DNA of 64,000 nt from Mycolicibacterium flavescens (GTDB lineage Bacteria > Actinomycetota > Actinomycetes > Mycobacteriales > Mycobacteriaceae). How positions within the stretch are numbered: the stretch's first letter is position 1; each line of letters begins with the position of its first letter. Location: positions 2,356,001 through 2,420,000 of the forward strand of contig LR134353.1 in NCBI GenBank assembly GCA_900637135.1, in the 5' to 3' direction. The position numbers were made by a program, and so were the translations under genes. Positions 33,105 to 40,700 of this stretch are shown here, one piece after another. The notes under the pieces were generated by a model, which worked only from the letters and a program-made list of their open reading frames with translations, did not search any database and had not been told where the DNA came from.

Positions 33105-34727
33105 CTAAGAGTGCGAGGACCACCAGGCGTAGAGCCCTTCTAGGGTGGCCCCAGGCGTCTCGGCTCGAACAACACTGAGTAACAGCTCGTCGTCCTCGGT
33201 CCAGACCACGACAGGCTGGTTGGCCTGGAGCCCGCAGAAGACCGTGCCGCGCACCACCGTGGGACTGTCGTTGCGCCGCCATGGCCCCGGAGACTGAATG
33301 TTGGGCGGACAGATCCGGGGAGTAGACCGATTCACGGTGTCGGTGAAAGACGCTTCCAGAGCAGCGGCATCCCCGCTGAGCGTGTAGCTCGACGTGGTAG
33401 GGCCGCCAGGATCGGTGTTGGGGCCGCACGACATCGCCGCGGTCACGTCCGCGTCAGTCGGCGCAGGTGTACACCTGCCGGGCGGATAACCCGGCGGAAG
33501 CAGCTCAGCAAGCGCCGCCGCCGCGGCGGTCGCTGACGACGTGGCCGGGGTCGACGTCGCCGGGGCCGCCGCCTCCGGCGCATCCGATCCCGTCCAGCGC
33601 GAAATCAGAATCGTCCACAGCACGGCGGCGATCGTGACTACCACGGCGACGATCGACCACAGGATGACCAGCGGACGCTGCACGCGAGGCTTGCGTGGCG
33701 TAGGCGTCACCCGTATTGCCTCGTCGAAGCTTCTCGCCAGTTCAGGTCTGTTGGGCTGCAATCGATTCGATGGAGAGGCGGGCCGGGCCGCCGGCAGCAC
33801 GGGGCGCTCGGTGAGCGAGCCCGCGGCCGCCGCCGCGGCCGCGGCGAACTCGCGTGCCGAGTTGAAACGGTCGGCCGGATTCTTGGCCAGCGCCCTGGCC
33901 ATGACCACATCCATTTGGCGGGTCGCCTCTGGCAGATGATCGGAGATCCGGGGCGGGGGCTGGTGCAGGTGCGCGAGCGCCAGGGCGGTTGTTCCCTCAG
34001 CGTTGTAAAACGGCTGCTTGCCGGTCAGCAGACGGAACAGCGTGCAGGCCAGTGAGTAGATGTCAGCTCGGCCGTCGATCGCGTCGCCGGTGATGACCTC
34101 AGGAGCGGCATAGGCCAGTGTCACCGCCAGCGTTGAGTCGTCGCTGCCATCGTCTGGGCCACCTGCTGCCCTCGCCACCCCGAAATCACTGAGCAGCACC
34201 TGCTCATCGTCCGGCGACCCGTGAGCGAGCAGTACGTTCCCCGGTTTGACGTCGTGATGAACCACGTTGCGCTGGTGGGCGTAGTCCAGTGCCTTGGCGA
34301 CCTCGCCGGCGATGCGGACAGCGCGTGCAGCGGTCATGGTCCCGGCCTGCAGCGCAGCCTCCGCATCGGTGCCGGCGACGTACTGCATTGCGATCCACAG
34401 CTGGCCGTTCTCGGCTTCGCCGCGGTTATGGATCGACACGATGTTCGGGTGGTCCAGCAGCGAGGCGATATCGGCTTCGCGCACGAACCGCTCACGGAAG
34501 GCCTCGTCACCGGAGAGGTCGGCGCTGAGCACCTTGAGCGCGTCGCGCCGCGGCAAGGTCGGATTCTTCGCCACATACACCGTCCCCGTGGCGCCGGTGG
34601 CCAGGACCTGCTCAATCCGATACCCCGCCACCAGCGAGCCCACCGCAAACATAGACACAGCATCGCCTACTGATGGGGTGGCCCGGCCGGTGAGGCGGGG
34701 CGTGTCCGGTGCTGCCTTCCCAATCAT
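33105..34727 (-). CDS. Membrane Ser/Thr protein kinase (PknB-like)
   Basis: 540 residues. The kinase domain is at ~35-300: glycine loop [14 protein letters not shown], Lys in DALKVLS, catalytic loop [24 protein letters not shown], and an APE-like YAAPEVI. The catalytic loop reads HHD instead of HRD, a non-RD form. A single TM segment (~355-380) is followed by an extracellular ~150-residue domain with paired Cys ([36 protein letters not shown]), like other mycobacterial sensor kinases. It lies 9 bases after a 216-residue gene that follows eccA, so it is expressed with the secretion locus and may sense transfer conditions. Confidence 0.88.
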   Translation of the reverse strand: MIGKAAPDTPRLTGRATPSVGDAVSMFAVGSLVAGYRIEQVLATGATGTVYVAKNPTLPRRDALKVLSADLSGDEAFRERFVREADIASLLDHPNIVSIHNRGEAENGQLWIAMQYVAGTDAEAALQAGTMTAARAVRIAGEVAKALDYAHQRNVVHHDVKPGNVLLAHGSPDDEQVLLSDFGVARAAGGPDDGSDDSTLAVTLAYAAPEVITGDAIDGRADIYSLACTLFRLLTGKQPFYNAEGTTALALAHLHQPPPRISDHLPEATRQMDVVMARALAKNPADRFNSAREFAAAAAAAAGSLTERPVLPAARPASPSNRLQPNRPELARSFDEAIRVTPTPRKPRVQRPLVILWSIVAVVVTIAAVLWTILISRWTGSDAPEAAAPATSTPATSSATAAAAALAELLPPGYPPGRCTPAPTDADVTAAMSCGPNTDPGGPTTSSYTLSGDAAALEASFTDTVNRSTPRICPPNIQSPGPWRRNDSPTVVRGTVFCGLQANQPVVVWTEDDELLLSVVRAETPGATLEGLYAWWSSHS

Positions 34728-34736
34728 CCGTGGCCC

Positions 34737-35387
34737 TCAGCGCCTTCTGTGAGGCCCGAACAGTGCGTGCAAACGCGCTCGCGCCCCGCGTTTGGGCGCG
34801 CCGGAGGCCTCGCTTGACCGGTCCGGCTCGAACATCACGTGTGCTGACTGAACCAGCTCGCCGTCAGAGCCGGTGGTCAGCGATTCGGCGACGCGGTGCC
34901 CCTGGGCGGTCAGCGAGTCGACAAGCTGTTCATGCAGCCGATCGGCAGCAAAGCCCCACCAATCGTTCACTGCGGCCAAGACTCTGCTGCGTTCCGGCGA
35001 GGTGGGCCGGGCCGGCGGCGGGCTGTCGGTCTTCGGCATCCATCTGCCGATGTCTGCCAGCCAGGACTGCCACTGGTGGGTCAGCTCCACCAAGGCCTGA
35101 TCGAGACCAGGTTGGTTCCCCACATGGTGAAGAGCCTGGACGAAGGCTGCGCCGGGCAGCCCGTCGACATCGGGCCCGGCCTGGGCACACGTGCGGGCGA
35201 AAGCGGCCACCGCGCGGGTCACGGCGAGCTGGGCGTTGAAATCGGCGCGCAATGACTCCACCGGTGCGCCGGCGTGACGCTCGGCGGCTTCGCCGACCTC
35301 CCGGTGCAGCTGATCACTAATGACCGTCCACCGTTGGTAGGCGTCCTCGACGGCCCTCAGCGCGGCAACTTCCGCATCGCGTGCCAC
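34737..35387 (-). CDS. Hypothetical helical protein between eccA and kinase
   Basis: 216 residues from GTG 35385-35387, two bases after the eccA stop and 9 bases before the kinase. The protein is almost all helix (EVAALRAVEDAYQRWTVISDQLHREVGEAAERHAG; LTHQWQSWLADIGRWM), Trp-containing, with a basic C-terminal tail (KRGARARLHALFGPHRRR). No known domain is recognised. The first 100 residues recall ESX-associated four-helix proteins in style only. Operon position suggests a link to EccA or to kinase signalling. Confidence 0.6.
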   Translation of the reverse strand: MARDAEVAALRAVEDAYQRWTVISDQLHREVGEAAERHAGAPVESLRADFNAQLAVTRAVAAFARTCAQAGPDVDGLPGAAFVQALHHVGNQPGLDQALVELTHQWQSWLADIGRWMPKTDSPPPARPTSPERSRVLAAVNDWWGFAADRLHEQLVDSLTAQGHRVAESLTTGSDGELVQSAHVMFEPDRSSEASGAPKRGARARLHALFGPHRRR

Positions 35388-35389
35388 GG

Positions 35390-37180
35390 TTACCCTTGCT
35401 CGCGGGTCTGGATTCCTGCACTGATGAGGACCTCGCGCAGAGCGTCGGTCATATCGGCCTCCACGACGGTCCGCAGCAGATCCGAGTCAGCGGTAGCCAA
35501 GTCGATCGACGGGTCGGAAACGATCCGCGCCTTCATCCTCTCCACCGCCTCGGACACCACGTTGCGCACGTAGCGGCCGTTGCCCGCGATGTCGACGAGC
35601 ATTTCCGCCGGGTTCTCGGGATTGTTGGTCGAGGTTGCGGTGAGCCAGCTCGTGTACCGGTCAAAGGCGGCGGCCGCGCCGGGATGCACCAGTACCCGGA
35701 AGTTCTCGGCGAACATCGCCGCGATCTGGCCCAACTCCTCAGCGCTGTAGGAGCTGAACTCCAGTTGGGTGGGAAACCGCGACCGCAGACCGGGGTTGGC
35801 CGAGAGCAGCCGGTTCATACCGTTGGCGTAGCCGGCCAGGGCGATCATGGTGTCGTCGCGGTGGTCCTCGGCGAACTTCATGATGATGTCGAGTGCGATA
35901 CGCCCGAAATCACGCTCGTTGTCGGCTTTGTACAGGTCAGGGGCCTCATCGACGAACAAGACGCGGCCCTTGGCCTTCTCCAAATACTGGCGGGTCTTGA
36001 CCTCGGTTTCGCCGATGACGCCGCCAACGAGGTCCGGACGGGAGACTTCGATGAAGTCTGGAGAGTCCAGGATGCCCAGGCCGAAATACATCTCACCCAT
36101 GACCCGCGCGATAGAAGTCTTGGCCGTTCCCGGGGGACCGACGAGGGTCATGTGCAGCGCGTTGCGCTGCCCGACTCCCTCGCCGCGCGCGGCCATCGCC
36201 CGGTCGTAAATCTGCACGTTCTTAAGCTTGTAGACGTGGGCCTTCACCTTGCCCAGGCCGATGAAGGACTGTAGGTCCCGCTCGGCCTTCTCGAGGACGG
36301 CTTCAGCAGCCTGAGCCTGCTCGGCTTGGCGCAGCTCCTCGGTGGTCGGCCCGGACTCCGGATCCCAGCGGCTGGTCCGGGCAGTGATGGCCTGCGCGGT
36401 GGTGGTCCTGGGTCCGAAGGTGGGGTCGGCCAGAGCCGAGGAGGCCTCGGGGAGAATGCGCCCGCCGACGCTGGCCCTGCCAAACTCGACGCGGGCGTCG
36501 TCCTCCCGGCCCAACAGACGCAGCGCGAAGCCGCGGTAGAGGGCCGCCAGGGCGGCGGCGTGCGGGCTGACTTGATCGGCGGGGACGCCCTTGAGCACGA
36601 CTAGGCCGGCATCGAACTCGCCGAGACTGACGTGAGCGAGCCCGGCCATCAGGTCGGTGGCGGCGTCCACGGCCCTCAGGGTCCCGGCAACCGGCCGGTC
36701 GGCCCAGTCCAGCACGTCGGTCCAGCGCTGGGTGACGTAGTGCAAGGTGGTGCCCAGGCAGCGCCAGATGGGCGTCTGCGTGGGTTCGCGGGCGGTGTCG
36801 TAGGACTCCAGCAGCTTCTCGGCGGCGTCGTAGTCCTTCTCGCTCAGCAGCGCCGCGATGTAGGCCAGGGTGATCGTCGCCGCGGTGTAGGGGAACACCT
36901 CGATGAAGCCCGGCGAGGGCACCGAGGCCTCCAGAGCAGTGTCCTGCAGACCCAGGCGCCGCGTCTCGCGGTGCACGGTGGCGCTGGTTTCGTGGGCGTG
37001 GCGCAGTGTCTGGCTGGAGTGATCGCCGGTGGCGATGAGCCCCAGCCAGGCGTCGCACATCCCGGGGTCCATGCTGACCGCCTGGCGGAACCGCTCCCGC
37101 GCGGTAGCGGGGTCTGCTGGATTGCCGAGCAGGCCCAAAGCATCGAATCCGGCGTCGAGAAAGTCGCGCGCAGTGCTCAT
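35390..37180 (-). CDS. eccA: EccA, AAA+ ATPase of the type VII secretion system
   Basis: 596 residues. An N-terminal helical repeat domain (~1-280) with TPR-like text (YDAAEKLLESYDTAREP) is followed by a CbxX/CfxQ-type AAA+ module: Walker A TLVGPPGTAKTSIARVMG (~345), Walker B VLFVDEAPDLY, and GYANGMNRLLSANPGLRSRFP with sensor/arginine-finger residues. EccA is the cytosolic ESX ATPase thought to free EspG from PE/PPE substrates. Here it is split from the rest of the ESX core by the T4SS-like block and an IS element, so its promoter must be separate or lie in or beyond the IS. Confidence 0.93.
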   Translation of the reverse strand: MSTARDFLDAGFDALGLLGNPADPATARERFRQAVSMDPGMCDAWLGLIATGDHSSQTLRHAHETSATVHRETRRLGLQDTALEASVPSPGFIEVFPYTAATITLAYIAALLSEKDYDAAEKLLESYDTAREPTQTPIWRCLGTTLHYVTQRWTDVLDWADRPVAGTLRAVDAATDLMAGLAHVSLGEFDAGLVVLKGVPADQVSPHAAALAALYRGFALRLLGREDDARVEFGRASVGGRILPEASSALADPTFGPRTTTAQAITARTSRWDPESGPTTEELRQAEQAQAAEAVLEKAERDLQSFIGLGKVKAHVYKLKNVQIYDRAMAARGEGVGQRNALHMTLVGPPGTAKTSIARVMGEMYFGLGILDSPDFIEVSRPDLVGGVIGETEVKTRQYLEKAKGRVLFVDEAPDLYKADNERDFGRIALDIIMKFAEDHRDDTMIALAGYANGMNRLLSANPGLRSRFPTQLEFSSYSAEELGQIAAMFAENFRVLVHPGAAAAFDRYTSWLTATSTNNPENPAEMLVDIAGNGRYVRNVVSEAVERMKARIVSDPSIDLATADSDLLRTVVEADMTDALREVLISAGIQTREQG

Positions 37181-37183
37181 CGT

Positions 37184-37396
37184 CTATGACCCAATCTCTC
37201 GGGGTGGTCGCGGCGGTCGGGCGGCGCGAGGCGCCGCGGTGTCGTTCTGGCGGCGCTCGTCGATGTCTATTGTCCCTGCTGGGGCACCGTTGCCGCGCGG
37301 AGGTTGAGAGCCCGCATCTGCGGGCCGCCCGGGTGTCTGCGCCGTGCTGCGACTGGCCAGGGTGGTCAAGTCCAGGGACGTGGTGTACGACGTCGT
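37184..37396 (-). pseudogene. 3' remnant of an unknown gene abutting the IS element
   Basis: A minus-strand frame runs out of the IS edge (37396) and ends at a stop at 37184, four bases before the eccA start. It reads TTSYTTSLDLTTLASRSTAQ and continues Pro/Gly/Arg-rich to PPRPPREIGS. Its phase and composition look like the tail of a real protein. The virB6-like gene upstream has its own stop before the IS, so this tail must come from another gene whose 5' part is gone. Confidence 0.45.
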
Positions 37397-38710
37397 CGGG
37401 TGATTCTTCGAGGTGATGGTTCAGGCGGTCAGTGCCGCCGGCGTGGCCTCCTGTTCGCTCGGGGTGTCGTTGACGGCACGTGATTTGCTCAGCGCGTCGA
37501 GGCCGAGGTAGCGCCGAGACTCGGCCCATTCGTCGTGTTGTTCGGCCAATACGGCCCCGACGAGGCGGATCAGGGCGTCGCGGTCGGGGAAGATGCCCAC
37601 GACGTCGGTGCGCCGGCGGATCTCCTTATTGAGCCGTTCCTGGGGATTGTTCGACCAGATCTGACGCCAAATCTGCTTGGGGAAGTTAGTGAAGGCGAGC
37701 AAATCCGGGCGAGCGGATTCCAGGTGGTCGGCGACCTTGGGGAGCTTATCGGCGAGAGCATCGATGATCCGATCGTATTGCGCTGCAACCGATTCCTTGT
37801 CAGGCTGGTCGAACACCGAATGCAGCAGGGTGCGTACCCACGGCCACGACGCTTTCGGGGTGATCGCCATCAGGTTGGTCGTGTAGTGGGTGCGGCAGCG
37901 CTGCCAGGCCGCGCCGGGCAGCGTGGCGCCGATCGCGGCCACCAAGCCGGCGTGCGCGTCGCTGGTGACGAGCTTGACCCCGGACAGGCCGCGGGCGGTC
38001 AGCGACCGCCAGAACGTCAACCAGCCCGCCCCGTCCTCGGCGGTGCTGACGTCGATGCCCAGGATTTCGCGGTAGCCCTCGGCGTTGACGCCGGTTGCGA
38101 TCAGCGCGTGCACGTTGACCACCCGGCCGCCCTCGCGGACTTTGAGGACCAGGGCATCTGCAGCGACGAACGTGTACGGGCCGGCATCCAGGGGGCGGGT
38201 CCGAAAGGACTCGACGGCGGTGTCGAGTTCCTTGGCCATCACCGATACCTGCGATTTCGACAGGCTGGTGATGCCCAGGGTCTCCACCAGCTTGTCCATC
38301 CGCCGTGTCGAGACCCCGAGCAGGTAGCAGGTCGCCACCACGGTGGTCAGGGCTCGCTCGGCGCGCTTGCGGCGCTCCAGCAGCCATTCCGGGAAGTACG
38401 AGCCGTGGCGCAACTTGGGGATCGCCAGATCCAATGTGCCTGCCCGAGTGTCGAACTCGCGGTGACGATACCCATTGCGGGAATTCGTCCGGTCGGAGCT
38501 GCGCTGGCCGTAGCCCGCACCGCACAGGGCGTCGGCTTCAGCACCCATCAGCGTGTGGATGAAGGTGGCCAGCAGCTCGCGCAGCACATCGGGATGGCAG
38601 CTGGTGAGTCGTTCGGCCAACACGGCGGGCAGGTCGATATCGTGGGCAGTGGTCATCGCGTTGATTCCTTTGCTCGAGTGACTTTGGACGGTCCCTCGAA
38701 GAATCACGCG
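37397..38710 (-). mobile_element. IS1081-like insertion sequence (IS256 family)
   Basis: The element is bounded by near-perfect inverted repeats: CGGGTGATTCTTCGAGG at 37397-37413 against CGCGTGATTCTTCGAGG read inward from 38710 (16 of 17 identical). It carries one transposase gene. IS256 members normally make an 8-bp target duplication; the flanks (GTACGACGTCGT left, ATGACCTTCA right) do not match, so a deletion or recombination has followed insertion. Confidence 0.85.
37421..38656 (-). CDS. IS256-family transposase (IS1081-like)
   Basis: 411 residues from ATG 38654-38656 (AAAGGAATCAACGCG upstream); the longer frame would start outside the IS. The sequence follows the IS1081 transposase closely: LMGAEADALCGAGYGQRS, RNGYRHREFDTRAGTLDLAIPKLRHGSYFP, LLERRKRAERAL, TSDAHAGLVAAIGATLPGAAWQRCRTHY and IWSNNPQERLNKEIRRRTDVVGIFPD. 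It is a DDE mutator-type enzyme, with Asp in VAADAL, Asp in TSDAH and Glu in PQERLN as the probable triad. It appears full length and intact. Confidence 0.95.
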   Translation of the reverse strand: MTTAHDIDLPAVLAERLTSCHPDVLRELLATFIHTLMGAEADALCGAGYGQRSSDRTNSRNGYRHREFDTRAGTLDLAIPKLRHGSYFPEWLLERRKRAERALTTVVATCYLLGVSTRRMDKLVETLGITSLSKSQVSVMAKELDTAVESFRTRPLDAGPYTFVAADALVLKVREGGRVVNVHALIATGVNAEGYREILGIDVSTAEDGAGWLTFWRSLTARGLSGVKLVTSDAHAGLVAAIGATLPGAAWQRCRTHYTTNLMAITPKASWPWVRTLLHSVFDQPDKESVAAQYDRIIDALADKLPKVADHLESARPDLLAFTNFPKQIWRQIWSNNPQERLNKEIRRRTDVVGIFPDRDALIRLVGAVLAEQHDEWAESRRYLGLDALSKSRAVNDTPSEQEATPAALTA

Positions 38711-38729
38711 ATGACCTTCAATCACTCGG

Positions 38730-40700
38730 CTACGACACGCCGGTACCGCCGATCAGGTCCGACTCGTACACCACTCTGCTGGACGCAACCGCCAGGGTCG
38801 GCGCCTGTGCGGGTTCACGAGAAGGCGCGGAGCCACCAGTGGTGTCCGGGCGTGGCTGGCGCAGCGGGGCCGGTGAAGCCTCACCCCCCGCCCCCTGGGC
38901 GGCGCGGGACGCCGAGTTGCTGGTGTTCTTCGCGCTCTTGAGCACGTGCCCGGCGGTGCTTGCGACACCGGCCGCCTTGGCCGCGGCCGCGACCGGGACG
39001 GCCACCTCGGGGGCGGCGACCTTCACCGCGCTCATTGCGGCGGTCGCGGCCGCCGATTTCACAGCAGACTTCGCCGGCGACGCGTCGTTGCCGGTCCCGG
39101 CTCCGCTACCGGTGACAACGGTGCGCCCCGTGCTCGACGAGCGCGGCTTGAACCACTCCATGCCGGGTGTGCGCCGTGCCGACGAGGAGCCAGAGCCATC
39201 GTCTTGGCCGCCTGCGGTGTCGTTACCGCCGCCCCGTCCCAGACGCGCACTCGCGGACTGCGCCTTGTCGCGGTACGAGCCCGCTTCGTTGCGGACGGCG
39301 CCGGTGCCGGCATGCCACGCGCCGGTGACCTGACGGCCGATGGTGCCCATGCTGTCGGCGTGGAAGGAGCGGTCGACGAACCGGAAACCCAGCCAGAGAA
39401 CGCCGGCGGCCACGGCCATGATGAGCACCCGAGGAATCGCTGTCGCCGTGGATGCGCCGAAGGCGTCCGTGGTCAGCACCCAGGTAATGCCGATTGCGGA
39501 AACGGCGAGGTAGACCTCGAACACCATCAGTTGGATGACATGCATGAAAAGCTCTGTGCCGCAGTGCTTGGCGAACGCCAGAGCCCGTCCGAAACCCAGC
39601 ATGCCGATGAGGAAGGACGGCCCGACCAGGATGCCGAAGTACAGCGACTTGATGCCGACCAGCATCGCCGACAGGCCGACGTAGAAGTAAAAGAAGGCCA
39701 CCACGATCGCGACCAGGACCAGCAGGAGACCAATGGTGGCGTCCGAGCCCCCGAGGCGCTGGGCATAGGCCAGAGCCTGCGGGGCGCCGCAGTTGGCCAT
39801 GGCGTGCGCCGGGCCGGGACCATCAACGCCGCCCGCGCTGGTGATGGCCGAGTTCCATGCCTGCCGGCATCCGCCGACGTCATCGACGACCATGCCGAAG
39901 TTGAGGACCTGCAGCGGATGGCGCACGCCCGCCGTCACGACGTCGGCCATCAGGGCATCCAGCTTGGCGTCCAGCGAGGTGCCCGAGGCGAACGGTGCCC
40001 CGGTGGCGGCCTGGGCGATCTCCAGCCCGGTGCCACGCCCCAGCGCCAGCAGACCGTGCTCGCTGTACAGGTCGCCAATGGGGTCGGAGAACACCGTGGC
40101 CAGCAATACCGTCAGGACAAGGGCGGTGCCCAGCATGGCCCAACCCCGGCCGGGGTGGCCACGCAGGATGTGGTAGCCCGCCACGGTGACGCAGACCGTA
40201 ATCGCGATGGGGGCCAGCATCATTGAGCTGACCAGCGAGGCGACCGCGTTGTAGAGCGGCAGGCCGAAGGTTGCGATGGCGACCAGCCAGCCGGTGGAGA
40301 GCGCGAAGCGCAGAAACCACAGCGCAGCGGCCATGATGAAGATGAACGTCCCGGCGATCATGCCCAGCCACCATGCCGCCGTCGCGTTGTCGACCGCGCG
40401 TTCCATGGCCGCGGCCATCCACGGCATCCAGGTGCTCGGATCGATCATCGAGATGTCTTGACCGTTGTTGGTCGCGGCCTCCCGCGCCGACACCATCGAC
40501 AGGAAGTAGAACGCGATCGGCACACCGTCGTTGTCGCGCAGTCCTGTCCAGCCCAGCGCTGCGGAGCCGCCCGCGGCGACAGCATTCGGCGCGCACAGCA
40601 GGGCAACGAACGACAGCGTGTAGGTCAGCGTCATCGTCACGAGGGTGCGTCGTGCGCGCGGGTGGTCAGCCAACCACAGGGTCAGCGCGCCGGAGGTCAT
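38730..40700 (-). CDS. VirB6/TrbL-like polytopic conjugation protein
   Basis: 656 residues. A signal-like first hydrophobic segment (TLVTMTLTYTLSFVALLC) and about eight further TM helices lie within the first ~450 residues, including LLLVLVAIVVAFFYFYVGLSAMLVGIKSL, a TrbL/VirB6-like motif, and GILVGPSFLIGMLGF. The last ~200 residues are a disordered Ser/Gly/Ala tail. VirB6 forms part of the inner-membrane channel of type IV systems. It overlaps the VirB4-like gene by ATGA and ends 20 bases before the IS element. Confidence 0.82.
   Translation of the reverse strand: MTSGALTLWLADHPRARRTLVTMTLTYTLSFVALLCAPNAVAAGGSAALGWTGLRDNDGVPIAFYFLSMVSAREAATNNGQDISMIDPSTWMPWMAAAMERAVDNATAAWWLGMIAGTFIFIMAAALWFLRFALSTGWLVAIATFGLPLYNAVASLVSSMMLAPIAITVCVTVAGYHILRGHPGRGWAMLGTALVLTVLLATVFSDPIGDLYSEHGLLALGRGTGLEIAQAATGAPFASGTSLDAKLDALMADVVTAGVRHPLQVLNFGMVVDDVGGCRQAWNSAITSAGGVDGPGPAHAMANCGAPQALAYAQRLGGSDATIGLLLVLVAIVVAFFYFYVGLSAMLVGIKSLYFGILVGPSFLIGMLGFGRALAFAKHCGTELFMHVIQLMVFEVYLAVSAIGITWVLTTDAFGASTATAIPRVLIMAVAAGVLWLGFRFVDRSFHADSMGTIGRQVTGAWHAGTGAVRNEAGSYRDKAQSASARLGRGGGNDTAGGQDDGSGSSSARRTPGMEWFKPRSSSTGRTVVTGSGAGTGNDASPAKSAVKSAAATAAMSAVKVAAPEVAVPVAAAAKAAGVASTAGHVLKSAKNTSNSASRAAQGAGGEASPAPLRQPRPDTTGGSAPSREPAQAPTLAVASSRVVYESDLIGGTGVS

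Noticed and set aside
37385..38722. 8-bp target duplication around the IS1081-like element
   Set aside because: The bases outside the two inverted repeats do not match in any register within about 15 bases, so no duplication is claimed.
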